This document shows, piece after piece, positions 24,856 through 32,223 of a stretch of 46,752 nucleotides of DNA; position 1 is the stretch's first letter; the number at the start of each line of letters is the position of its first letter. The notes under the pieces were generated by a model that did not search any database, was not told the origin of the DNA, and saw only the letters and a list, made by a program, of their open reading frames with translations. The stretch covers positions 1 to 46,752 of the forward strand of contig PDLQ01000036.1 in the NCBI GenBank assembly GCA_002591745.1. The letters are read 5' to 3'. Origin of the DNA: Lewinellaceae bacterium SD302 (GTDB taxonomy: Bacteria; Bacteroidota; Bacteroidia; Chitinophagales; Saprospiraceae). The position numbers and the translations under genes are program-made.

Positions 24856-25887
24856 ATGAAATACTTTTTTTACGGCCTTGTTGCCATCATACTGTTCAAT
24901 TGCGAGAAAACCATCCTCGGCGTCGAGCCCTCCGCTGATCCTGAAACCAACTTCGAAATCTTTTGGGACGATATTGATAAGCACTACGGACTTTTCGAGG
25001 TCCGGGGTTTCAACTGGGACAGTATCTACTCTGTGTACCGCCCCCAGGTTACGCCCCAAACCACCTTGCCGGAACTCTTCGAGGTCAAGCGTCAGATGGT
25101 GGAATACCTCGATGACTCCCACACCTTCATCCTCTGGCCCAACGAAGCCTTCTACAACGGCAACTCCCAAGACGATGCCCAGGCAGAAGCTGAATTTGAC
25201 TTTTCCGTCATCAACGATAACTACCTCGACATCATAGATGCCTCCTTCGAAGAGGAATACCTCTACGGGCAACTCAGAAACCGTAATATCGGCTACCTTT
25301 ATCTGGGCAGTATCACCATGGAGGATCCTGAATTTGGAGACGTACTCCTCCAGGAACTCGGCCATAACGAGGCCATGATCATCGACCTGCGTAACAACAC
25401 TGGCGGAGAAGACCCCGTAGGTGCCGCTCTCGCCGGCCGTTTCTCCAACCGGGAAGAACTTGCCTATACCGTTCAGGAACGCAACGGACCGAACCACTCC
25501 GACTTCGCCGGAAAGACAGAATACTTTCTCCGACAGGAGGGGCCGGTCCAGTTCACAAAACCAACCATCCTGCTGACCGACAAGATTACGGTGAGCGCCG
25601 CTGAGGTGATGATGATCCACTTTAAAGCACTGCCCCACATTACCCAGATTGGTGATACTACTTCTGGAGATTTCTCAGATACCAGTATGCGGCGTTTTTT
25701 GCCCAATGGGTTTCAATACCAGTATTCCATTATGAAGTTTTTACTCCCCGACGGAACTAGCCTGGATGGAGTGGGGCACATTCCGGATTTCTTTGTGGAA
25801 AATACTCCACAGGATTTAGCGGAAGGAAGAGATATGGTATTAGAAAGGGCGCTTACGTTTTTGTTTGAGGAATACGGGATAGAATAA
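24856..25887 (+). CDS. S41-family peptidase, probable lipoprotein
   Basis: 343 aa. N-terminal hydrophobic stretch followed by FNC at 14-16, which resembles a lipobox. The core is a C-terminal-processing-peptidase fold: NIGYLYLGSI, MIIDLRNNTGGEDPVG (177-190), and PTILLTDKITVSAAEVMM with the nucleophile Ser at 247 in the T-x-S-A motif; the downstream IGDTTSGDFS is the usual substrate-site loop. There is no recognisable PDZ domain, and the N-terminal part (about 25-100) is a helical cap with YLDDSHTF as in TSP/CtpA-like tricorn homologues. Substrate unknown. The gene follows the barrel gene with a 5-bp gap; a serine-hydrolase remnant follows. Confidence 0.9.
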   Translation: MKYFFYGLVAIILFNCEKTILGVEPSADPETNFEIFWDDIDKHYGLFEVRGFNWDSIYSVYRPQVTPQTTLPELFEVKRQMVEYLDDSHTFILWPNEAFYNGNSQDDAQAEAEFDFSVINDNYLDIIDASFEEEYLYGQLRNRNIGYLYLGSITMEDPEFGDVLLQELGHNEAMIIDLRNNTGGEDPVGAALAGRFSNREELAYTVQERNGPNHSDFAGKTEYFLRQEGPVQFTKPTILLTDKITVSAAEVMMIHFKALPHITQIGDTTSGDFSDTSMRRFLPNGFQYQYSIMKFLLPDGTSLDGVGHIPDFFVENTPQDLAEGRDMVLERALTFLFEEYGIE

Positions 25888-25897
25888 CCGAAGCAGA

Positions 25898-26158
25898 AAT
25901 GCCACTGTCGGTGTATTCCTGCGGGCGCTTAATGACGGTAGCCTACTCACCGAGCGAGAACAAGATATTTACCCCTGTAAAATGTCCCACACCGGCTTAG
26001 TGCCTGGCTACCAGAGCATCGCCCGCTACCATCCGGATATTGATGCAGTCGTAGTACATTTCGTTAATGCAAGCGGTGGGGCGAGCTGGTCGACTTCAGA
26101 GTCGGGTTACGGCAGGATTTTGCAAATATTACGGCGAGAACAATATCCTCCCGGTTAA
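25898..26158 (+). pseudogene. C-terminal remnant of a beta-lactamase-fold serine hydrolase
   Basis: An open stretch of 86 codons with no start near its beginning. It reads NATVGVFLRALNDGSLLT, then MSHTGLVPGYQSIARYHPD, then DAVVVHFVNASGG, and ends after RILQILRREQYPPG. The H-T-G followed by PGY and VVVHFVN is the third active-site motif and following strand of DD-peptidase/class C beta-lactamase-like serine hydrolases. The S-x-x-K and Y-x-N motifs, which should lie about 250 residues upstream, are absent, since the S41 gene occupies that place. A fragment, not a functional gene. Confidence 0.65.
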
Positions 26159-26213
26159 GGTAGCGGAGAATAGTTCGAAACAAAGAATTGCAGGTGCAGG
26201 GAGAGTTTAGCTC

Positions 26214-26838
26214 CTAAGAGATTGGTTCAAGGGTACTTGATTTAAATTTTGTGGTGATGAATGCTAACAATGCCAGCAAAGCCAAACCAAATGGAAGGAC
26301 CCAAAGCCAGGAGTTATTGATATTGGTTGCTCCAAGCTGGATATTGGCCCGAAAATCATTGCTTCTATGAAGTATAACGTGTTCGTTTTTGCCAGCTACC
26401 AGGTAAGAGAAGATGGTCTGGTGATTCTCGTTCTCTGTAAAGGCAGGGATGTCGGCTCGAATCGTTTCAATATTTACTGGAGTGGGTGGCAGAACAAATT
26501 TGAGGTCGGTCTGATGATTGCCGAGTTTGATCCCCCTTTGCCAGCCCGATTTTCTGACCATTCACGGACATGCTAAAATTGCGTTTGACATACGCTACGA
26601 TCAACTCCTCGATTTTGTTTCGAGACATGGCTTCCAGTGCTTCGCGGGAATGCGTTTGCAGGAGTGCCAGGTTAATGCCATCCTGACTTAAGTTGATGGT
26701 CAGTGTACGGGGGTTCTGGTCCATATTAAGATGGTAGCGGGCTGAGAGTGGATTATGCGCGAGTAATACGGAGGGGAATATTAAGATACTACAAACGATG
26801 ATGAGGTAGAACCAACACTTATTCAAAACGGAAGGCAT
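26214..26838 (-). pseudogene. frameshifted exported membrane-anchored protein, paralogue of the one at 28011-28643
   Basis: Two overlapping frames together rebuild one protein of about 207 aa. The first (26838 downward) gives a signal peptide ending VLLA and a mature start HNPLSARYHLN, then TLTINLSQDGINLALLQ and IEELIVAYVKRNFSMSVNGQKIGL. The second (from about 26540 down to 26214) continues IKLGNHQTDLKFVLPP, VAGKNEHVILHRS and a C-terminal membrane helix WLWVLPFGLALLALLAFITT followed by KFKS. The join is at five C residues (26532-26536); removing one restores the frame. Same architecture as the intact neighbour. It may be a real disruption, phase variation or a sequencing error. Confidence 0.7.
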
Positions 26839-26892
26839 GAAAGTGGAGTTGTATTTTCATTTGAATGATTAGGTTTTGAGGATAAGCCTCGG

Positions 26893-27999
26893 CTATTCCA
26901 CCCACGCACCATAATAGCATTCGAGTAATTCATTATTCCCCAGGGGCATTACGTGGTAATGATAACCCCGTAATTCATCGTAATGACCATTGCAGGGGTC
27001 AAGGTCGGTAGGTTCGTTGCCGTTGGCATCTAGCTGGGCATAGAGGGCGTGGCCATCCATGGCATAACCGATCATGGCAGCGTGGCCGTCTGCCTGTTCG
27101 ATGCGGGTGCTTTCGCCCTGATCACCGTGATAGTGATAGCCCAGGCGGTTATTGATGTGGCCGCCGGCGTCATCTACTGGAGCGATCTGATAACCGCTTA
27201 AGATGATATTGATGTCGGCGGGGTGATCAAAACGTACACCATTGAAAGCAATGCCACGGACGAGAGGGCCATACTCCACCCCGGGTTGGTCGATCGTCGG
27301 ACCGTCGCCGAGCTGGGTAGCGGTAGACTGACGAACGGGACGAATGGGGATTAGGTAGGTGCCGCCAATATCAACGTGTTCGGGCAGGCACTGGGCGCAC
27401 ATTTGCATAAACTCATCTTCGATGTTAGGGTCGGCGCCGCGCTCACATTGTTCTTGAGTAAGAAAGCGGCGGACGGTGCCATCGTCTTCGTACATCTTCC
27501 AGTTCGCATCGTCGTAGAAAGTGGCCAGGTTGGCGATAAAAGGACCGTCGACATCGTAGACTTCCCCATTGTCAGTCCACAAACCACCGGCTTCGGGGCC
27601 GTCCGTAATTGTTTCCGGACACCAGGGGCCCATCTGATGATCGGTCGGGGTGTGCGTTGAGGTGATCTGATAGCACTGTGTTTCAGTACCGTCGGAGAGG
27701 GTACAGCTTACGGTAGAAATGCTTACGTTGCCAGCGTCGGTAAGGAACAGAGACGGATTTACTTCATGAACGATGTAGGGAATGGTATCGTCATCATCTG
27801 TGTTATCCTGTACGTAACCAGCTGGTTGGATGCAGGAGTCGAGGCTAATGGCAGGGTTGCCGAAGCCATCCTCGTCCAGGTCCTGGTACCAAGTCGTGCC
27901 TTCACAGACAGAATCCTCTTTGTCGCAGGCATAAATAGTAATCGCGCTCAAGAGGAGAGCAAAATAAAATTTGCGTGGGGAATTAAGTTGAAACTTCAT
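26893..27999 (-). CDS. YHYH-domain lipoprotein with MopE-type metal-binding motif
   Basis: 368 aa. Lipoprotein signal with Cys at 25 (ITIYAC). Residues 32-71 match the MopE-like copper-binding repeat: CEGTTWYQDLDEDGFGNP, SCIQPAGYV, DNTDDDD. The rest is the YHYH domain: SDGTETQCYQI (102-112), MGPWCPE, DDAGGHINNRLGYHYH (276-291), DGHAAMIGYAMDG (304-316) and GHYDELRGYHYHV (338-350). The domain's function is not established; the His/Tyr/Asp clusters suggest metal binding. ATG start. It lies 11 bp after the intact anchored protein gene and 54 bp before the frameshifted paralogue, same strand, so a single operon is likely. Confidence 0.9.
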   Translation of the reverse strand: MKFQLNSPRKFYFALLLSAITIYACDKEDSVCEGTTWYQDLDEDGFGNPAISLDSCIQPAGYVQDNTDDDDTIPYIVHEVNPSLFLTDAGNVSISTVSCTLSDGTETQCYQITSTHTPTDHQMGPWCPETITDGPEAGGLWTDNGEVYDVDGPFIANLATFYDDANWKMYEDDGTVRRFLTQEQCERGADPNIEDEFMQMCAQCLPEHVDIGGTYLIPIRPVRQSTATQLGDGPTIDQPGVEYGPLVRGIAFNGVRFDHPADINIILSGYQIAPVDDAGGHINNRLGYHYHGDQGESTRIEQADGHAAMIGYAMDGHALYAQLDANGNEPTDLDPCNGHYDELRGYHYHVMPLGNNELLECYYGAWVE

Positions 28000-28010
28000 G
28001 GGTTTGATAA

Positions 28011-28643
28011 TTAGGCGATTAGCGAAAGAGTGGACTCCTTTTTATTGATGAAAAAGTAGCTAAGCGCACCCAAAGCCAAGGCGATGAATAGTAGCGATAC
28101 TGATGGTAATATTGTCTTGCCGATACTAGCTTCAACCAAGTTGAATTCCGCTTCGCCGACTTCAAGGTTAGCAGTGTGGCCGTTATCGTTACTGAGGATA
28201 AACTGCTTTTTAGTGTAGCCTTCCTTTAGTACCATCAGAGCACTCTGGTTATGTGGCAGTTTACTGAAACTGGTGTTACTAATATTTAGCGACTTGGTGT
28301 TTTCGGCTATGCCCGTTATCAGGAAAGTGACGTTTGTTTCGTGACCGAGGGAGACGCGGCCTTCTTTAAATACAGCAACATCAGCATTATCGCAGTGGAT
28401 GGTGATATTTTTGCGTACGTGTTGTAAGACCAATTGGCGAAATTCCTCCGGGGTGTTGTAGGCATTTTTACCATACTGATCTTCCACAACGTAGTCAAAA
28501 GCGGTCAGGGCAGCTCGCACCTGTAGTACCCAGGTATTATTACTTTGCTGCGCTAGCATGGTTGAGGATAAATCGGGAGAATGGGCGCTGAGGTTCCAGG
28601 GAAGAAAGTAAAGTGAAAGGAGAAGGGGAATGATGATTTTCAT
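28011..28643 (-). CDS. exported protein with predicted mature N-terminal His and C-terminal membrane anchor
   Basis: 210 aa from the ATG at 28643 (MKIIIPLLLSL); the frame extends 20 codons further with no signal-peptide logic. Signal peptide ends NLSA, so the mature protein is predicted to begin HSPDLSS. A periplasmic region with predicted beta strands follows (TWVLQVRAALTAFDYVV, FRQLVLQHVRKNITIHCD, NVTFLITGIAENTKSL), then a membrane helix near the C-terminus (VSLLFIALALGALSYFFI) and a basic tail NKKES. I do not recognise a named family. Its paralogue at 26214-26838 has the same layout and also a mature start with His. It sits between the EF-hand and YHYH genes. Confidence 0.8.
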   Translation of the reverse strand: MKIIIPLLLSLYFLPWNLSAHSPDLSSTMLAQQSNNTWVLQVRAALTAFDYVVEDQYGKNAYNTPEEFRQLVLQHVRKNITIHCDNADVAVFKEGRVSLGHETNVTFLITGIAENTKSLNISNTSFSKLPHNQSALMVLKEGYTKKQFILSNDNGHTANLEVGEAEFNLVEASIGKTILPSVSLLFIALALGALSYFFINKKESTLSLIA

Positions 28644-28746
28644 TAGATAGGTAGGTTTTGATTTATCGTGCCACGTTACCTCCGGCAGTAGGCAGGTGCC
28701 CACTACCGGAGGTGTAGTAGCTAAGAATCGATAGATTTTAGAACAC

Positions 28747-28797
28747 TAAGAGCTAGCTTGTTTTTCAGTTCATAGCAATTCCCAAACAAGCTCTAAA
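28747..28797. repeat. hairpin repeat, copy 1
   Basis: AGCTTGTTT (28755-28763) and its complement (28784-28792), preceded by AGAGCT and followed by TCTAAATTA. The same word set, AGAGC...TTGTTTTTCAG...AAACAAGCTCT, recurs at 46449-46489. It lies directly after the EF-hand gene stop and could act in termination, though no long T-run follows. Confidence 0.55.
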
Positions 28798-29175
28798 TTA
28801 CTGGCGTACTCCACCGCCGGGACGGCCCTGCGGACGGGGTGCATTTTCCAATTCAGTTTTAGTGATGAAGCCATCCTCGTCAGTATCAAAACGGGCGAAG
28901 TCCTGGAGCAGGCGGCCGGATACTTCACTTTTGGCAAGTTTGCCGTCGTTGTTGGCGTCCATTTCGGCAATCATAGCGGCGGGGTCGGGCCGCTGACCGC
29001 GCTGACCTTGTCCTTGGCGTACCGGACGTTGTTGGGTTGATGTCTCTTCGTTAGCGGTTGTGGTCTTTTGAGTGTTGCAACTCATTGTGAGCAACAGCGC
29101 AAACAAGGTGAGGATGGAGAAAGTGGAAGCGGGGCGCAGGGATGCGGTGTTAAGAGGTTTAATTACGTTTTTCAT
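28798..29175 (-). CDS. EF-hand lipoprotein
   Basis: 125 aa from the ATG at 29175 (MKNVIKPLN); an upstream extension overlaps the neighbouring gene and is unlikely. Lipobox LLTMSC with Cys at about 33. A Gln/Arg/Gly-rich linker (PVRQGQGQRGQRPDP) leads to two EF-hand loops, DANNDGKLAKSE (about 72-83) and DTDEDGFITKTE (about 97-108), each with Asp/Asn at 1, 3, 5 and Glu at 12. Calcium or another divalent metal would be bound in the periplasm or at the outer membrane. It follows the first YHYH gene by 89 bp on the same strand. The C-terminal tail is Gly/Arg/Pro-rich. Confidence 0.88.
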   Translation of the reverse strand: MKNVIKPLNTASLRPASTFSILTLFALLLTMSCNTQKTTTANEETSTQQRPVRQGQGQRGQRPDPAAMIAEMDANNDGKLAKSEVSGRLLQDFARFDTDEDGFITKTELENAPRPQGRPGGGVRQ

Positions 29176-29264
29176 TGGAACGTTTTTTTGTTTGTATAAA
29201 AGGAATCCTACGGCTGTACAAAGATTAGCCCAGGAAGAATGAGTAGTGGGAATGCTGCCTTTAG

Positions 29265-30239
29265 CTAACCTTCGACGTAAGCCCCCTGGAGGCAATTGAT
29301 GAAGTTGTTGGCTCCAGCTTTATCCACATGGTAGTGGTAGCCGCGTATGTCGTCGTAGTGCCCTAGGCAGGCATCGAGGTCGGTGATGTTTTCGTCGTAA
29401 CCGTATATACCGTATCCGTCAGCAGCGTAGCCAATTAAAGCAGGGTGACCGTCGGTCTGCGCGACGGAAAAACTGACTCCGGTAGCGGCGTGGTAGTGAT
29501 ATCCTTGATTAACATTGATATGGCCGCCTGCATCGTCAAAGGGTGCCAGGGTATAGGCGCCAAGGATATTGTTGACCGGTGCGGCGGCGGAAAACTCGAC
29601 GCCGTTAAGCGCCACGCCACGAAGCCCGGGCCCTGTTATTTGTCCTGGGTTCATAGCGAAGAAGGCTGCTTCCGTTTGTGGCACTGGGGTGATTGGAATT
29701 ATGAAGGTTCGCGACAGGTCGGTGATATAAGATGGGAGGCACTCAACGCAGAAGTTGCGATAGGCATCGCCGACATTTGGGTTGGCGGCATTGATACAGT
29801 CTTCCTCGGTATCGGTGACGTAGATGTCGCCGTTAGCATCATACATTAACCAAGTATCATCGTTGTAGAAGTCGGCCATGTTCTCTACAAAGGCGCCATC
29901 GACATCATACACCTCACCTCCTTCAAGCCATATACCACCAGCGCTAGCATCATCGGCAATATTGTCGGGGCACCAAGGCCCCATCTCGTGGTCTGTTACC
30001 AGACTGCTGGCAACGATCTGATAGCATTGAGTTTCGGTACCATCAGAGAGGGTGCAAGCAATGGTGGTGATTGTAGTATTGGCGTTAGCAGCGGCGAAGT
30101 AGGTCGGTTCTACGTCGACTACCGTCGTATCTTCGTCAGGGTCAACCGGAGTGATGTCATCACCGTCCTCACATGCAGTGAAAAGGAAAAGAGGAATAGT
30201 CAGGAGTAGGGCGAAGGGGGGAAAAGAGATTATTTTCAT
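29265..30239 (-). CDS. YHYH-domain lipoprotein
   Basis: 324 aa. Lipoprotein signal with Cys at 23 (LFLFTACEDG), then an acidic linker (ITPVDPDEDTTVVDVEP). YHYH domain landmarks: SDGTETQCYQI (65-75), MGPWCPD, GEVYDVDGAFVENMADFY, CVECLPSYI, FDDAGGHINVNQGYHYH (234-250), DGHPALIGYAADGYGIYG (263-280) and CLGHYDDIRGYHYHV (291-305). It lacks the MopE-type segment of its paralogue at 26893-27999 but aligns with it along the rest. First gene of the presumed metal-handling operon. No consensus promoter was found upstream. Function of the domain is not known. Confidence 0.9.
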   Translation of the reverse strand: MKIISFPPFALLLTIPLFLFTACEDGDDITPVDPDEDTTVVDVEPTYFAAANANTTITTIACTLSDGTETQCYQIVASSLVTDHEMGPWCPDNIADDASAGGIWLEGGEVYDVDGAFVENMADFYNDDTWLMYDANGDIYVTDTEEDCINAANPNVGDAYRNFCVECLPSYITDLSRTFIIPITPVPQTEAAFFAMNPGQITGPGLRGVALNGVEFSAAAPVNNILGAYTLAPFDDAGGHINVNQGYHYHAATGVSFSVAQTDGHPALIGYAADGYGIYGYDENITDLDACLGHYDDIRGYHYHVDKAGANNFINCLQGAYVEG

Positions 30240-30729
30240 TTGGTGATTTTAATGTGGTTGTCCGTTGTCAAAAACCTTGTGCAGATTGGGACGACCAATT
30301 CCTAGAACAAGTTTTGGTTGGTCGAATAAGCCGCAGGAGCTCGTTTGATGGTTTAACTCTATAGACTCTGTCATTTGGCATTTCCTGCGTAGAGGTGGAG
30401 ATGTTCAGTGAAATACTCGATTGTCGAATAGTGGGGAAGCTTAGGTAGGTTGGGTGACTGACTGCAAAGACAGTTAAATAACTCACTAGTGAAAGAATTG
30501 AATTTGTAAAACTCGCAATCACTCGGGCAATTACGTGATTAGTAAAGACCCATTGATGAGTCAAAATCCGGGTGCTGTTCAGTGTGGTATGAGCGTACTC
30601 GATTGCTTGTCTATTTTTTCGATTACTCCTTTTTTGGGATTAAATTGACTAAAGTGATGGGTGGTCGAGTCAATTGATGGATTTATAGAATGAACAGGTC
30701 TGAACGAAGACCACAGTTTTCGTCAGGTA
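30240..30729. other. intergenic region without a convincing gene
   Basis: About 490 bp, presumably holding the promoter of the YHYH operon. A minus-strand frame (30268-30564) is Ser/Thr-rich with no domain and does not convince me. No clear repeat or terminator is visible. Confidence 0.4.
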
Positions 30730-31488
30730 TTATTTTCCCGCTTTAAAATGCTTCAATTCGGCATCGATCAACTTTAGTATCCGTCCATTATCCATCTTCA
30801 ATTGTTCTAATTCCATTGTTGCCTGCTCGATCTTCCATTTGCTTTCTACTGACTTGTTCTGATTCATATGGTCCCTTAACCAGCCTCGGTAGTCGGAGGG
30901 GTGGGGGTGATAATCACCGATCAAATCGGGATTGTTATATATTTCTTCAGTAAGTAGGGATATGTGCTGCTGATGTATTTCCCGCAGGCGATCCGCCAAT
31001 ACGTTTACGTTTTCTTCGGCCATCAGATAGCGGTTGTACTGGATGGGTAGCCGGTTGAGTTCTATGCCCAGCATTGTTGAGCTGATCACAGTCAACTTAT
31101 CCTGCGATAATGCGGGGGCTGACCCTCCGGAAATATAAGGCAGTTGGATATAGTCGATTCCCGTAATTGAATCAATGATTGGCGAATCAGGCACTCCGAC
31201 ATTAGGGCCGGTATATTTAATGCGAAGGTTTGTAATACGTAGAGCGGCACCGTAGGCCCGCAAAGTTGCGGTTATCTCTCGCTGATTAGACCGGAAATTT
31301 TCCTGCAGACTGGTTAGGGTGGTAATCTCATCGTTGCGAGCATCTATTGCCTTATTCCAGTTGTTGATGTACAGCGCGATCAATACTCCTAATGTAATCA
31401 GCAGTATTTCGCCAAAGGCGTACAGGAAGTAACTCCGGATCTTTAGTTTTTCCAGCAGCACCCGGCGGATGCGGTTGAAGACCCTCAT
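30730..31488 (-). CDS. DUF6090 membrane protein
   Basis: 252 aa. The N-terminal signature FNRIRRVLLEKLKIRSYFLYAFGEILLITLGVLIALYINNWNK (residues 4-46) is the DUF6090 hallmark: a basic stretch, the YAxGE motif, one transmembrane helix, then NNWN. The remaining 200 residues are helical and probably periplasmic or cytoplasmic coil (QENFRSNQREITATLRAYG, QATMELEQLKMDNGRILKL). Families of such proteins are widespread in Bacteroidota and have no known function. ATG start. Isolated by 490 bp downstream and a doubtful small ORF upstream. Confidence 0.88.
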   Translation of the reverse strand: MRVFNRIRRVLLEKLKIRSYFLYAFGEILLITLGVLIALYINNWNKAIDARNDEITTLTSLQENFRSNQREITATLRAYGAALRITNLRIKYTGPNVGVPDSPIIDSITGIDYIQLPYISGGSAPALSQDKLTVISSTMLGIELNRLPIQYNRYLMAEENVNVLADRLREIHQQHISLLTEEIYNNPDLIGDYHPHPSDYRGWLRDHMNQNKSVESKWKIEQATMELEQLKMDNGRILKLIDAELKHFKAGK

Positions 31489-31629
31489 TAATAATTATTG
31501 TATAGTCGAGCACCCAAAAGGTCCTCACTGTCTTGCCAGTTAATAAATGCTGCCATTTGCTTCGGTACGAGGGTGGCGGCCAGTATTTGGTGACAATTTT
31601 TCCAGCAGGATAAAAAGCGATAGGCTAGC

Positions 31630-31827
31630 CTACGGTAGGTGGACTTTTTTGACAACCGCATTCGTATTTTTTAAGAAAGAAGCTTTCAAGACTAGAACCG
31701 CTTGCTTTTGTTCAGCAGTTAAACTTAGCTTATTAGCCATTTCTTGCAGCAAACTATCGGGGCAGTCGAAGCTTGATAAGTTCACTGAATAATCAGTTGC
31801 CGGCAGGGGGGGGGCGAGCAATAGCAC
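31630..31827 (-). CDS. doubtful short exported protein, perhaps a fragment
   Basis: 65 codons from a GTG. The frame continues upstream as FAALFVLLLAPPLPATDYS, a signal-peptide-like stretch without an ATG. Downstream, MANKLSLTAEQKQAVLVLKASFLKN resembles the LTxEQ helix repeats of small periplasmic proteins. A run of nine G (31806-31814 plus strand) lies in the signal region and a strong hairpin (31844-31876) overlaps its upstream end. It may be a truncated gene or a chance frame. Confidence 0.35.
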   Translation of the reverse strand: MLLLAPPLPATDYSVNLSSFDCPDSLLQEMANKLSLTAEQKQAVLVLKASFLKNTNAVVKKVHLP

Positions 31828-31843
31828 AAATAGTGCGGCAAAA

Positions 31844-31876
31844 CCCGAGCCATGAATATCATGGCTCGGTTTTTTT
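31844..31876 (+). terminator. hairpin with T-run
   Basis: Stem CCGAGCCATG (31845-31854) with its complement at 31860-31869 around AATAT, then seven T. By form a plus-strand intrinsic terminator, but no plus-strand gene precedes it; on the minus strand it is followed by only four T and would lie after the TonB receptor gene and repeats. Confidence 0.6.
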
Positions 31877-31889
31877 CATTGTTTTATAG

Positions 31890-32042
31890 TCTAACAAGTT
31901 AAGATTTGTGAAAAGTTGACGAAGCTATTTTTTTGGCTGGCAAGGCAGAAAGCGCAGGTATAGCCATAGCTACGGCGAGTTTTTCTAACGACGCCAGCCG
32001 GAAAAAGAGCAAGTCAAAATTCACAAATCTTAGGTTGTCAGG
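31890..32042. repeat. long imperfect palindrome, REP-like copy B
   Basis: Outer perfect arms TAAGATTTGTGAA (31900-31912) and complement (32020-32032), inner arms GGCTGGC (31935-31941) and GCCAGCC (31993-31999), and a central GCCATAGCTACGGC (31963-31976). It contains the shared core ATAGCCATAGCTACG in the same orientation as copy A. Confidence 0.7.
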
Positions 32043-32045
32043 CTA

Positions 32046-32209
32046 TATACTCCCCTCGGTCACACCAGTTGATTTTTGACGGCCGCTTTTTCCGGCTGGC
32101 TTCACCGCCGAGTCTGGCCGTAGCTACGGCTATGCCTGCGTCTCGCCAGTTTGCCAGCCGAAAAAATCGTCTCGTCAAATTTTCACCTCTTGTGGCCGAG
32201 GGGAGTATA
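32046..32209. repeat. long imperfect palindrome, REP-like copy C
   Basis: Outer arms TATACTCCCCTCGG (32046-32059) and exact complement (32196-32209), inner arms GGCTGGC (32094-32100) and GCCAGCC (32153-32159), and a perfect central GCCGTAGCTACGGC (32117-32130). It lies next to copy B, in inverted orientation by the core, immediately downstream of the TonB receptor stop codon. Confidence 0.75.
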
Positions 32210-32223
32210 GCTGGAACAGGGCG

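Noticed and set aside
24847..25638. 263-codon minus-strand frame opposite the S41 peptidase
   Set aside because: Antisense of a clear S41 gene with active-site Ser and DLRNNTGG motif.
30268..30564. 98-codon minus-strand frame upstream of the YHYH operon
   Set aside because: Ser/Thr-rich with no domain, signal or conserved pattern.
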